Below, in pieces: positions 1 through 10,640 of a stretch of DNA of 64,000 bases. The translations under genes and the position numbers were made by a program. Origin of the DNA: Dipteris shenzhenensis. Lineage: Eukaryota; Polypodiophyta; Polypodiopsida; Gleicheniales. The notes below the pieces were generated by a model. The model did not search any database. It worked only from the letters and a program-made list of their open reading frames with translations, and was not told the origin of the DNA. The stretch's first letter is position 1, and each line of letters opens with the position of its first letter. The stretch lies in NCBI GenBank assembly GCA_047967505.1, contig CM106539.1. The stretch is one strand, 5' to 3'.

Positions 1-220
1 GCATAAATTTACTACACTCTTTCATACATAGCTGTTATGAAGTCACTTATATATTAGAAGTGTGATTCAATTCACTTACGTTGAGGGCTTGGGGTTCTGC
101 ATGCAACATGACTGATATAAAACTCTCTTTTTCCAGAGAAAAGTATCATTAAATATGGTTTTGTGAAAACAATATAAAGAGTCAGCTATCCGTGAGGCTG
201 ACTGATTTAATACTTGACAG

Positions 221-382
221 CTTGCACGCAAGGATGAAGAGGTGGTCTCTCAAGCACAAGAGATCAGCAACCTTCGATCTGCACTTGCATGCGTGACAAA
301 CTCACGATTGGAGATTGAAAGATTACGGTCAGAGTTGCAAAATGAATGTAACCTAAAGAAGGATGCAAAACATAAACAAGAG
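221..382 (+). CDS. Internal exon of an unrecognised coiled-coil host gene
   Basis: This is the first visible exon; the gene's 5' end lies before the window. The acceptor is 'tacttgacag' just before 221. The reading (LARKDEEVVSQAQEIS...) is rich in Glu, Lys, Arg and Leu with a heptad-like pattern, as in a coiled coil. Two phase-0 donors are possible: a GC donor 'GAG|gcaaga' at 382, which keeps the coiled-coil character, and a GT donor 'AAG|gtaatc' at 454, which would add a hydrophobic, intron-like stretch and leave an intron of only 70 bp. I prefer 382. Either choice joins in frame to the exon at 525. Bases 1-220 read as intron, with T-rich runs and no usable frame. The family is not recognised. 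Confidence 0.6.
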
Positions 383-524
383 GCAAGAAGAATCTGTTAC
401 ATTATACATGCTTTTGTTTTGCTGATGAAACACATGAGTTTGTTTATGTTGAAGGTAATCAACTGTTCAAATGCAATGAATATGGAAATGAAGTAAGGTA
501 TCCCCAAATTGGTTATCTTTGCAG

Positions 525-575
525 GGTAGTGAGCTGACAGAGAAGGAAACTAAAATTCGTTCGCACTGTTGCAAG
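525..575 (+). CDS. Short 17-codon exon of the coiled-coil host gene
   Basis: This is a 51 bp exon between a strong acceptor ('tatctttgcag|GG') and a canonical donor ('AAG|gtaatg'). It encodes GSELTEKETKIRSHCCK, begins and ends in phase 0, and continues the charged helical character of the exon before it. Small symmetric exons are common in plant genes. The match of phase to both neighbours is the main reason to accept it. Confidence 0.6.
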
Positions 576-822
576 GTAATGTTTCCGTTTTGCTGTGTTC
601 ACTTTAAAGCAAAACAGATTGGCAATTCATCAATGTGAGGCTAATCCTGTACGGTTTTACTCTATAATAAGTGTGCATTAGTTTCCTTTGCATAGTGAGT
701 TGTGCAACTCGATCAAGAATTTCTGTTTATTCACTTCCATTTTGGTGAAACAACTCTCTTTACTTTTTTTAAAAGCTTAATGCTGGCTAGAAAATATTAA
801 TAATTTCCACATCCTATTTTAG

Positions 823-2223
823 GAATCAGTTTCAGAAGCGCAAGCTGATGTGGAAAAATGTGGCATTGAATCTGAGCCTATCTTCAAGAAACTGATTGAC
901 CATATACAAAAACTGACTACTTGTTTAGAAAAGAATGAATCATCTGGTCAAAATGATCCAGCTCATGCAGAGATCAAACCAGACAGGCTTGAGAATGGAG
1001 CTATGGGTGCAGATACAAGTCCTCGGTCTTCTCTGAAGAAACATGTGAATCAGCCACTTCATTTGACTTGCAGCAGCGATCCAAATTCAGCAAGTGCTGC
1101 TGTCACTGTTGACCCTAAAGTGAATAAAGAAGATGATTTTAAGTCTTCCCTCCAGGAGGGGCAGAAGAGTGCCGAAAGAATTTGCAAACAATCAACAGTA
1201 ATTGAGAAAAGATTAGATATAGTGCCTGTTCTTGATTGCACCAGCACAAAGATGAAAGAGTTATCTAGAGTTGTGTCTTGGAAATGGCGATGGGTAGCAG
1301 CAGCTTCAGAAGTGAAAGCATTGTTGGGGGAGTTGAAAACCCTCAAAGCATTAGGTAGCGTACATCCAAACAAACGGCATTCGTTTGCAGCATCCTCTTG
1401 CACTGAAGGTCGTGAGAAATTCAGGTCCTCAATGCAAAGTGCACAGCTAAAGCCCTTGCAAAGCCTAAAGCATAGGAGTGCAAAGGAGAATAAAATGCCA
1501 ATCCCAATCGATAAACTTTTTCCTTTCTTGCTGTCGATTTGGAAGACATCTTCTAGGAGTGTTAGTCTGGAAAAAGAGGTGATGTACAAAACTAGGCGAC
1601 TAGATAGCTTGCTCTACATCATTCCTCAGTGGGTGCAAAAGTTCTTAAAGAAGAGAAAACTGGAAAGGGTAATAAATCACTGGTTGCTTTACTTGTTACG
1701 GTCTTGGAGGGCAAAATTTGAACATCAGGGGCTTGATTCGGCCTATTGTTACTGCCCATGCTGCTGCTTGCAGAGGAAATCTCTGGCTTCTTTGCCATTG
1801 AATACAGGAAATCCACCAAAAGGTGTACAAATAAGCACAAAGCATTTCAAATCTCGGGAGACAGATGCTCCTTTGAACCTTTGCATGATCAGAGGTGCAT
1901 CCACAACGTCCAGAAAGGGGCACTCCCCATGGAAGGCAAAGGAAGTTCCCGAGAAGATAAGATGTACCGACATGGTTGGTGCTGGTAACTTTGGAGCAGT
2001 CATAACTACAAAATCTGGTATGAAAATTGCATCTGAGGAAGCAGATTTTTTAAAGCAGAAACAGAACCTCCAACCCCTTTACCATCCAAGATGTATACAA
2101 GAAAATGCCAATCGCATTTCTACGCTGAATACAGAGGGATTTTCAAGCTGTGTGGAAAAAGGGGTTCAGAAGATGGATGAAAATGAGCCAACGTTCACAG
2201 AAAGAGCAATGGAAGTCCTTCAG
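823..2223 (+). CDS. Large central exon (467 codons) of the unrecognised host gene
   Basis: The exon is open throughout from an acceptor 'cctattttag' ending at 822 to a GC-type donor 'CAG|GCAAGT' after 2223. The GC donor otherwise matches the donor consensus perfectly. The protein starts ESVSEAQADVEKCG and has a charged N-terminal part, then a low-complexity Ser/Lys linker. Two Trp-rich helical blocks follow: WKWRWVAAASEVKALLGEL near residues 155-175, and a basic, aromatic region around residues 225-305 (FLLSIWKTSS, WVQKFLKKRKLERVINHW, LLRSWRAKF). A Cys cluster (YCYCPCCCLQ) comes after that and could be structural. There is no signal peptide or membrane span. I do not recognise the family; conserved amphipathic blocks separated by variable linkers suggest a scaffold or chromatin/cytoskeleton protein, but that is only inference. 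Confidence 0.7.
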
Positions 2224-2421
2224 GCAAGTCTCTGTACAGTTTGAAACGTTTTGAACTACTTTGGAGCATGGCTTTTTTCTCCTGAACATCACTAGAGACT
2301 CAACTCACCAATTGACCTTTTTAATAATTACAATTGCAATTTCCATTTTCTACGCAATGTATCATGTCCTGTATTTAAGAATCATTTGAGCTGCATAATC
2401 TCTGATCCTTACTGCAAACAG

Positions 2422-2493
2422 GTCTCATTACACCATAAACTTCGTGATCTTGAGGCACTGATTTTGAGGGAAGGAAAGCCCCATCACCAACAG
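2422..2493 (+). CDS. 24-codon exon of the same host gene
   Basis: The acceptor is 'actgcaaacag' and the donor is 'CAG|gtcttt'. The 72 bp exon is phase 0 at both ends and encodes VSLHHKLRDLEALILREG followed by KPHHQQ, a helical coil-like segment. It follows a 198 bp intron (2224-2421) that runs GC...AG. The next recognisable exon on this strand is 28.5 kb downstream, at 31042. Confidence 0.6.
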
Positions 2494-2739
2494 GTCTTTT
2501 TGCAATGTCACCCATTGTTATCTCTTTATTCTTCATTCTAGTGCGAAACATCCAAATTTCTATTGCCCTGATTCCTTACATTACAGTCAGCTCATAACAA
2601 TTGATGCTGAATATACACTCTAAATGATTTGCCTGCCCTGTTGATAAATATTTTTTAGATTCTGTGTCATATTTTGAAAAGGTTAAGGCTAAGCAGTTGA
2701 ACATGTTAACTTGTACTAGAGAGGAATTATTTTTTCAAC

Positions 2740-4424
2740 ACTACCCCTCAATGTCCACACTCACCATTTGACCAGACGAGCAAGTGGAGGATAACCCTCA
2801 CCAAAAAAGATCCTATCCTAATCTTGGTGCATCATTCACTGATGCCATTAGAAGATAGAGCCTTGCCGCCTCAAAATAGGATGGCAAGTATACCTTAGGC
2901 ATGAGATTTGAATATAGTCCTTGTTTCCTACTGTGTGACTATACCATGGCCCTCAACTGTTCCATTAGCCTCATATCTTCTTGATCCAGACCTAGTTCTC
3001 CATGTTGGCAGGGTTACGACCTCACTACTCATCTTGAGGACTTTGCAGTCTTCCATTGCATTGTACCGCTTCTTCTATCATGGTTGGTCTGCAGGAAGCC
3101 TTCTCTCCACTCTGCTCAGGTACCAAGATCACGACTATGTGTGTTGATGTGACACCACACGCGGCTTCAAAGGATTATGCTAGTCAAACGGACCATACTA
3201 TGGTGCAGGTTGTAGTGCAACGGTCGCAGGGAACAGACTGAAGGTATGAATGGAAACATAAAGAGAAGATCTTACGCGAATGCTTGTGAGAACTAGAACA
3301 AGGATACACTAACTTGGTGCAATGCAAAAGGAAGACAGAACAAGGGTTCGGAACACATATATGTATGTATGTTTGCATTTGTGTACATAGATGCACACAT
3401 ACATGTATGTATATGTGTATTCAAAGAAGATGCAGAATTTAATTTTAACTTTGTATATGAAAACATATTGGGTTGCAGGCTTTCCCTTCCTGCTTGCTCT
3501 TGCTCCTCTGACTTGCCTCAACCCACCAATCCCACCACCCCCCCTCCTCCTGCCCCGCCCCTCCCTTGCCTCCCCTCCGCCCTTCTCTTCCCCCCCCCCC
3601 TACCATGCCTTCCCCTCCTGGCCCCTTCCTCTATTTTCCATTGCCTCCTCTTCTCCCCACCTGCTCCTGTCCCCTGCCAACGCTCCTATACACATTTTGG
3701 CCGCCTCTTCTGCTATGAGCTGAACCTGCAGTGTACCGACACTCTGGTACATTAACTTGAGGATTCCGACAGCGGGGAATACTCTATTCCACTTTCGGGG
3801 ACTTTCTCATTGGCACCTTGAGAGTCGTCATGTGATTGCCCTTAGTGGCTGCTTCCATGGTCTTCATTGACACATCTTCCGAGGCATCCTCGACATGAGT
3901 ATCGTCGACACATCATCGAGGAGCAGGATGTGCACACTTTTGTGCGGCAGCTACTTCAGGCACATGGGTTTTCTACCCTTGCTATGCATAAAATGAATGA
4001 AATATATCTTTACTACTTTCTTGTTTGAGTCAAGGGTACTCTGTCCTAGGTTGTCTCCCAAAATGAATGCAAATAAATCATGTGTGTTGAGTCAAAGGTT
4101 CTCTGCCTTGGATAGTTCTCCTAAAAAGATGTATTTTCATATTTTGTTTTGGTGTGTGGCTCCATGTCTCTCATTAGTCCCTAGAGCCAGGATGTGATGT
4201 ACTGTGGGAGCCATGTATTGGCTTTGATAGGTCTCGTTATTAGGCCTAGCCGAGTTCTAGGATGTTGGTGTATTCCTAGACCTATGAGCTAGTCATGTAG
4301 CCATGCTATAACATGAGCCTCTGAGCATGTTGAGTCTCAAGCCATGAGAGTGCTTGGATCAACCTTTGAACACGCTTAGACTTTAGCCTCTGAGTTACAT
4401 AGGGTACAGAGTTTGATGATTGTG
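2740..4424. other. No gene recognised; ACAT repeat and C-rich tract inside
   Basis: I see no coding sequence that stands up. There is an (ATGT/ACAT)-type simple repeat near 3355-3420 and a strongly C/T-biased tract at about 3490-3690 (runs such as 'cccccccccc' near 3590). The tract gives spurious Pro/Ser-rich frames and resembles the C-rich 5' parts of LINEs at 15745-16050 and 20640-21170. That makes a decayed LINE 5' end possible but unproven. Confidence 0.4.
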
Positions 4425-4524
4425 ATTGTCATGTTCTGTTCTTGGTTCCATTCCAATAGTCCCTCACCTTATACCATCATTGTCATGTTCTATTCTTGGT
4501 TCCATTCCAGTAGTCTCTCACCTT
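4425..4524 (+). repeat. 46 bp direct repeat, period 54
   Basis: Two near-identical copies, 4425-4470 and 4479-4524, both start ATTGTCATGTTCT and end CTCACCTT, with three or four substitutions. They lie immediately 5' of the LTR-like sequence at 4539. Confidence 0.85.
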
Positions 4525-4538
4525 GCCTTCATGGGAGG

Positions 4539-4743
4539 TGTTGGAATATGAAGCCAAAATGAGTCAAAAATATGTGTTCTAGTGTGAGTTCTAGTCTAGT
4601 GTGTCCTATGGATGCCACGTGTCATATTGGGAGTTATCCCATATGCATAGGTGTTCATATGTGTGTGTGTGCTCTTATATAAGAGCTGTACTTGTCTAGT
4701 GTTAAATCAATCAAGTATCAAGCTACAAGCTCTTTGGTCTACA
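4539..4743 (+). repeat. Putative solo LTR, about 205 bp
   Basis: The block starts TGTTGGAATATG and ends with CTACA, a TG...CA form typical of LTRs. It has a TATA-like 'cttatataag' near 4673-4682 and a length close to the 199 bp LTR of the copia element at 11668. There is no primer-binding site after it and no convincing target-site duplication, so the boundaries are tentative. Confidence 0.35.
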
Positions 4744-4880
4744 TGTGAGTACTCTCATTTTCGTTCATTGCTCTAGTCATTTCATTTCCATTCCATTATG
4801 TCTCCTTTTGAGTATCACTTCCTCTCTCCCTAGCCTACCCTCTCTCTCTCCCTCTTTCCACCATGTTCCTTCACCATCTA

Positions 4881-4985
4881 GACAGAGCACTGGTGGGTTT
4901 CATTGTTGGCCTCATGCCTACTTGGAGCGTGGTCCAAGCTTGAATACAAACTAGTTTGGCCTTAGAGGGTGACCAGATCAGCTTG
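4881..4985 (+). pseudogene. DUF4283-type LINE gag fragment
   Basis: The frame reads DRALVGFIVGLMPTWSVVQA, then a stop, then IQTSLALEGDQ. This lines up residue for residue with the better-kept gag at 16187-16280 (DKALVGRIVGLTPTWRQVQD, WIQASLVLEGD). DUF4283 is the N-terminal domain of the gag-like protein of plant L1 LINEs. The Trp codon is replaced by TGA. It joins abruptly to the copia element on the other strand at about 4986. The T/C-rich stretch before it (4760-4870) matches the position of the C-rich leader in front of the 16.1 kb copy. Confidence 0.6.
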
Positions 4986-5087
4986 CATGGCCTTCATCCA
5001 ACAACCATTCTGAAAGGCATCTTGATGACATAAGGGCTCTTCATTGCATGCTGTAGCAACCAAAGCATAAGCAACAAAACTAGCATG

Positions 5088-6524
5088 CTATTTCTGGATA
5101 GCTGCTCTCATACGGGCTGGCAGAGGAGTATCTTGTTTGCTATCTTTTAATGTGTCAAGGAGCCAATGGGGTATCTTTTTGGGCTCCTGAATTGCTGCTC
5201 TTTCCTGGTCAAGAGCCCTGTGCAAATGATCTTGATCAATGAGAGGCATATCAGGCTGAATTTCTGGCTGCACATGTGGCTGCAAATGACCGACAGATGG
5301 AGGAGGTACAACCTCAGATGGAACATCATCCCGAGCATCGGATGGAAACAAAGGCATCAAGCTGTCAAATATGTCAGGGGCATCAACAACGGGCTGTTTT
5401 TGACAGTCCAGCAAAGGCATGGTGGAAGATTCATCAAACACAACATCCCGACTGACAAAACACTTGCCCGTGCGGGGCTGATATAGCTTATAGCCCTTGC
5501 TCTCTGAACTATACCCAAGAAAAATGCACCACTTAGTGCGTTTCTGTGAAGGCACATGAGCATAAGCGAAGCATCCAAAAGTCCTCATGTGGGAAATGCG
5601 AGGCTTACGACCTGTCCAAGCCTCATTAGGTGTGACAGTCTGCAATGCCTTTGTAGGACATCTATTCAAGATGTAATTTGCCCACATGACCGCATCCAAC
5701 CACAACTTATTAGGCAAATGTTTGCCTTTCAACATGCATCTGGCCATTTTCATCACTGATCTATTCTTCCGCTCAGCCATGGGATTCTGTTGATGAGTAT
5801 AAGGCACCGTGCATCGATGATTGATGCCATGGGAAGCCAAAAAAACAGCAAACTCCTTCGACATGTATTCACCCCCCCTGTCTGTATTAAGGTGAGCAAT
5901 GTGCAACCCACTCTCATTCTCAGCCAAGGCAATAAAGTGCTTGAAGCATGAAGAAACTTCAGATTTGGAGTTCAATGCGAAAATCCAAGTGTACCTGGTG
6001 AAATCATCAATAAAAGTAACAAAATAGTAGAACCCCCCAAGAGCTGCAACCCTCATGGGTCCACAAACATCACTATGAACCAAATAAAGCTTGCGTGAAG
6101 CACCAACTCTCCTATCCTTGGAAAACGCAGCATGGTACATCTTACCAAGAAAGCATGGTTCACAAACATGTTTGGTAGGCATATGCATGTTGGGAAGATC
6201 CACAACCATATTTTCCTTATACAGCTTCACCAGGGCTCCAAAATTGAGGTGTCCAAACCTCTCATGCCACAAATGAGTATCTGCCATGGTAGAACCAAGA
6301 GCACAGGCATGTACATCGGCAAGTGCAGCATCATCATCCAAACATCTGTCATAAGCATCAAGTCTATAAAGACCTCTAGACAATGTGCTAGTCAAAACCA
6401 TGGTAAAGGCATGTGTAGCATCATGCACTGCACACCTAACACCATAAAAAAGAACCTTAAAGCCACATGTAGCAATGGCTGAAATAGAAATGAGGTTCTT
6501 ACGAATGCCTGGAATAAAGCACAT
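5088..6524 (-). pseudogene. Copia GAG-pre-integrase and integrase
   Basis: A 478-codon open stretch. The pre-integrase zinc region is recognisable (LWHERFGHLNFGALVKL with downstream CEPCFLGK, an HHCC finger). The integrase core has all three acidic residues: D in VHSDVCGP, D in LNTDRGGEY and E in NPMAERKNR. The C-terminal part (FLGYSSESKGYKLY, FVSRDVVFDES) is the usual copia integrase tail before RT. This is the best-preserved part of the element and could encode a folded integrase, but it has no RT after it and is frameshifted from gag, so it is not a functional polyprotein. Confidence 0.88.
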
Positions 6525-6774
6525 GCTCTAGAGTAACAATACCACCAGAGACAGAAGTAAGAGCAACTTGCCCAATACCTTTCACGGTATATGATGTATT
6601 ATTGGCACATGTGACACTGCCCCTCTGAGGCATCACAAACCTCTGAAACTGCCATACAAGCATCATGAACATCAGTTCTATACTGGCATGTAACCAAGAA
6701 AGCCCAATGCGGGTCTTCTGCAAAATTAGCGGACTCATGTCGATCTTTTGCACTAGAAGAACCAGATAGTGCAA
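6499..6774 (-). pseudogene. Copia protease-region remnant
   Basis: This frame bridges gag and integrase. TSYTVKGIGQVAL and VTLEHVLY match the stretch that normally follows the copia aspartic protease, just before NLISI of the pre-integrase domain. The D-S/T-G protease active-site motif is not visible, so the catalytic part is deleted or mutated. It is frameshifted against both neighbours. Confidence 0.6.
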
Positions 6775-6804
6775 GACCAGACTCTTTCTTCTTCTTTTCA
6801 GATG

Positions 6805-7590
6805 CTATGCGCTTCCTGCATCATAAATATCATGCCCAGGTTTCCTGCAATAATTACATCTCTTCTTCTTTTTGTTATCCCCTGAAGAAGAGGCACCATG
6901 TGAATGATTAGCATGGGAATGAGAGGGTTTTCCAGTTGAAACCTTGCCTTCACCTTTGTGTTTGTGATGGGCAGAAAATGCTTGATCACTAGCCATAGAA
7001 GCATTGCGATTCACATGACTTTGCTCCTTTTGAAGAAGAAGACCAACCAGCTGGTCAAATGAGAAATGATTGGCATCACTCCCTGCAACCAACCTCCATG
7101 TAGTAGCAAAGCCTTGATATGAGTCAAGCAACCCATCAAGGTTATTAGAAACAAGCTGAGAATCATGCATAATCTCATCAATGTTGGCCAACAGCTCTTT
7201 CAAATCCTTCACATCAGTGAGATAGGCATCCATGTTACCACCCTCATCAAGCTTCAAATCTTTCAACTGCTTGCGGAGATAGGCAACCCTCGCCTCATTC
7301 CGCACTTGATAATACAAAGATGCAAGTTGATCCCATGCTTGCTTAGCTGTCTTGCAAGACCGGATATGAGGAATAATAACTTGTTTCATTGAAAGAGCAA
7401 TCAAGGCATGTGCTTTGGCATCACGACCATCCCACTGAATTTGCTCCTGTGAAGGAGGCAAAGCACTTGGAGCAGCAGGTGCAGGTGTCCTAGCAGTAGC
7501 ATTAGAACCATCACTTGAAGACCCATCGCCTGAAGAAGCAGAGGCTGTAGGTGTAGCACCAGAAGTAACAGTGTGCGTGTAGGCCTGGCT
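6805..7590 (-). pseudogene. Copia gag (UBN2 family)
   Basis: The gag core is clear: WDGRDAKAHALIALSMKQVI, the TAKQAWDQLASLY motif, then KQLKDLKLDEGGNMDAYL and LLDSYQGFATTW. These are landmarks of the UBN2/copia gag family. A basic Ser/His-rich linker leads to a zinc knuckle starting CNYCRKPGHDI, where the frame breaks before the last Cys. The N-terminal ~40 residues that usually come before DGRDAKA are replaced by an Ala/Pro/Ser-rich segment running to about 7590. Confidence 0.82.
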
Positions 7591-8889
7591 TCAGAACCTG
7601 AAACAATGTGTTATAGATTCTTGGCAACCAAAATAGTAATCGGCTTTCAGTTTCCTAAAGGGCAGTAGACCATAACTTGCATTGCATATTCATTATTCAC
7701 AGCCACATTACATCATTTCCAACCACCTAACTTTAAACAATACCACTTAGAAACAACTCAAGAAATAACTGGATGGAGGCTAGAGTGCCCCTGCTCAATG
7801 AAACCAAGTACAAAACACCACACTGGCCCCAAACACTTGGCGCCCCTTCCGGTATTTATTTATTCTTTAGGAATGAAATTGGTACATACAACAAGGGCTC
7901 ACCCTTGTGCTCTGCCCCACGGGCTATTCCACTGTCCAAGCCAAACCTTGGCTATAACCTGCATTCCATTCTAGTGCACACACTAGTACCCAAGTGCCAA
8001 GGCAAAGCTAAGGCATTCACCATTTGTCCATGACCAATTGTCAAGGTATTCAAGCATTCCACAAAGACTGTAGCCAACTGTTAATGACCAGGCATCCATA
8101 CACTTCCCAAAATGCTCAAGCAGCCTCAAGGCTTCCAAAATGCATACACTGCCCCTCTGGCACTCTCCCAGGCACACCCTCTGCAACTGAGTGTATGCTT
8201 AAGCCTGCATGGTCCAGAGGAAGCTCTAAACAACAAATGGAACAATAACAAGCTTCCAAAAATCACCAAATGCAATCATATGAAAGGGGTAGCGACCAGA
8301 GAACTCAAACCAGCTTCAATGGACTTCAATCCAGCTCCGAAACACCACCAGAGGCAACACATCCAATGTTGAGGCTAGCAGGATGAACTGGCAGCTAGGA
8401 GAGGAGAGGGAAGAGAGAGATAACGAGCTGGAATCAGAGAGGGAGAAAGAGCAGGAGGATCATGGGCAAGAGAGGAAAGCGATCAGCCAGCAACCTGCCT
8501 TGGGATGTGTGCAAAGAATCGTACGATCAACCGTACAACAGCCCATACAATCTGGAAATCCGTCCGTATAGATAGCCAAAGGTTGTACAATAGTAGCAAG
8601 TGCTTGAGCCTTGGAAATATGTGCCAAATGATCCGTGCAACAACACTAATGGCCCGTACAGTCCGTACGGGGGCCTTTAATGAAGCGCCTACAGTCCATA
8701 TAGCCATACGGGCTGCCTTGAAATGTGTGAAACTCCAAGAAATGCAAGCGGGGGAGCTTTGGAAAGCATGCCAAGCCTTTGACCTTCAAAAACGTAGGAA
8801 GAACATCTCGTAACGTTGAGGAGAGGAGTAAGGAAAGGAGAGGTGGTAGGTAGTGCACATGGCCCCCTCATTAAAGCTCCAACCCTTGC

Positions 8890-8959
8890 AAACCAATGGA
8901 ACATTGGTTTGCCCCTCACATTAAAATCCTAACCCCTTCTAACCAATGAAACGTTGGTT
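8890..8959. repeat. Two related small inverted repeats (CCAATG/CATTGG)
   Basis: Bases 8890-8898 (AAACCAATG) and 8902-8910 (CATTGGTTT) form a perfect 9 bp inverted repeat with a 3 base loop. A second version at 8941-8959 (AACCAATG, loop AAA, CGTTGGTT) has one mismatch. The two are 51 bp apart and share flanking words, so they probably come from one duplicated unit. CCAAT-box function is possible but not shown. Confidence 0.75.
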
Positions 8960-9914
8960 TCCTTGGGCCTAACTCTAAGACCCCTCTAAACCTTGCCTTG
9001 CCTCTAGCAAGTAGGCCTCGTGTGTGCACCTAGGGACTTCTAGGAAGTGTCGCTTCCCCTAGGCTAGCCCCCTAAGCCAAAGTTGGTCACGGTTCATAAC
9101 TTCACGTCCCCGTGACAATTATAGCAAAAGAAAGTGCTCCCACGAGGAGGAGAGTACTTAGAAATGGAGAGAAAGAGATCCAATGGAGGAGAACTCGCAG
9201 CCCAAGGCAAAGGGATGCCAAATGAGGAAGAATGGGCTCAAGGAGTGAACTCCAAATCACTTCAACATGCTCCAAAAAGCTCTAGTAGCCGGCACACAGC
9301 TCGAGGCAGCAAGAAAACTGCTCCAAAGGGCTCCAACAGCCGGCACACAACTTGAGATAGCTCCAAGATGCTGAGAAATCTTTAAATTTGCTGACACGCA
9401 ACCTGAGGCAAATCTGTACAGCAAAACAACAGCATAAAATGATCCGTACAATCTGAGAATGACCCGTACAAGTCACACATGTGAGCCCAGCAGTTCCGTA
9501 CAGTCCCGAAATGCTCTGTACAGCACCGCGCCTGCCTTCAATGTGCCCGTACAAGTGTACGGATTCCATACATCAGGTCGTATAGTCGTACGGATCCCTT
9601 ACAACAATAAAAACTCGCATGTGTGGTCGAATTTACTGCAACGGGATGAAAGAACCTCTGAAATGCAACTCCCTTCGCGATGGTTGCTCCAAAGTGCTTG
9701 GAGAGGTCTCAAACACTCGTGCATGGTTGCCCTCGTTCGACGTACGGAACGTCCCCTACGACCTGTACGTTTTTTCTTTTTTTAAAAAAAAATTAATAAA
9801 TAATATTTTATAAATTTAATAAATGGGTGCGTTTGTTTGTTTTGGATGGCTGGTTTTGTTATTGGTGATGGTTCTGCCAAACTGATTTTGGGCCTCCTTG
9901 ATGGCAAGGTTCCA

Positions 9915-9920
9915 TATAAA
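9915..9920 (+). promoter_or_regulatory. TATA-box candidate
   Basis: TATAAA lies in 'ccatataaacccc', followed by a C/T-rich, transcript-leader-like stretch (9921-10075), as in many LTR promoters. No gene follows, so it is most likely the promoter of the unidentified repeat in this interval. Confidence 0.3.
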
Positions 9921-10358
9921 CCCCCTCTTCTCTCACTATGATCTCACACTATGCATCTACCTCCGACTTCAAGTCTCTACTCTCCCCTCTCCATCTCCAA
10001 CAAGTGACGAGGCTCAAGCTGCATCAAGCATCTTCATCTCTCTCCCTCTTTATCTCCATCAAGCACCTATATAACATGTTTGTACAAGTTTTAAAGCTTG
10101 TACAAGTACCTACTCCAAAACTCTAAAATCTCTGTCTTTTTTTTGGGTATTGAACGTACCATCGGACGTACACCTAAGATTTTTTAGTTGTTTAGTATCG
10201 CACTAATATCAAACGGTATGTATCAAACGTGATCGTACGTGTCAACCATGCACTCGTGGGAGTGTGAAACACAGCAAGACCAGCAGGAATGAGGGCTCTA
10301 GAGGCTGCCAAACAGCTTGGGAAAGTTGTCAATGGCTGAGGGAAAGGATTCCCGACCT

Positions 10359-10370
10359 GCTCTGATACCA
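10359..10370 (-). other. Retrotransposon primer-binding site (initiator Met-tRNA)
   Basis: On the minus strand this is TGGTATCAGAGC, the standard plant copia primer-binding site complementary to the 3' end of initiator Met-tRNA. It is one base from the LTR start at 10372. The minus-strand sequence after it, to about 10262, looks like a copia leader. It is the same motif as at 11869-11880 on the other strand. Confidence 0.8.
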
Positions 10371-10371
10371 C

Positions 10372-10640
10372 TGTTGGCTATGACAAGAAATGGAAGCTCA
10401 AAAATGGAAGCAAGAAGGAGAAAAATAGATGCTGTAATAGATTGCTGCAAAACTGAAGTGTGGAGGCTCAAGGGAGAGCCAACATAACAAAACCCTAGGG
10501 CTAACTGCCCTAATTGGACTAAGTGTCCTAACTGACCTAGATGGTACATAAACTAACTGTACCAATAGTCCTAACTGACTATAACTAGGCCTACAAGGCA
10601 CATACCAAGGTATAAGTGGCATCTATTGATAGCCCATGAG
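10372..10640 (-). repeat. LTR of a minus-strand copia element (outer end uncertain)
   Basis: It starts TGTTGGCTATGACA next to the primer-binding site. The outer boundary is unclear. A tempting end at 10750 (ATAACA) would complete a TGTT...AACA pair, but homology to the LINE 3' region at 18550-18620 runs through that point, so the LTR must end nearer 10640. It may be the 5' LTR of the copia body at 4986-7595, separated from it by the 7596-10261 segment. Confidence 0.5.

Larger units (their letters stand above)
4986..7595 (-). mobile_element. Truncated Ty1/copia element: gag, protease region, integrase
   Basis: Read on the minus strand, the order is gag (7590-6805), protease-region scrap (6774-6499), then GAG-pre-integrase and integrase core (6524-5088), which is the copia order. 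The RT begins after 5088 with recognisable residues (EPLCHQDAFQN, WMKAMQ) but is lost at about 4986, where a LINE gag scrap starts. Frameshifts separate gag, protease and integrase. No LTR adjoins either end. A copia leader, primer-binding site and LTR of the same orientation lie at 10262-10640 and may be its own 5' end. Confidence 0.85.
7596..10261. other. 2.7 kb unexplained segment between copia parts, GTAC-rich
   Basis: No protein domain is recognisable on either strand. The stretch separates the copia body (ending about 7595) from a copia leader, primer-binding site and LTR of the same orientation (10262 onward), so it may be an insertion of an unidentified element. From 8521 to 10240 it carries about 20 GTAC tetramers, many as CCGTACA or GTACGG, roughly three times the chance rate. 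It also holds two small hairpins, a purine-rich tract (8398-8480), an A/T-rich tract at 9773-9830 and a TATA-like box at 9915. Confidence 0.5.

Noticed and set aside
1059-1589. 176-codon minus-strand frame
   Set aside because: Antisense shadow of the large host exon 823-2223, which has splice sites and the better protein.
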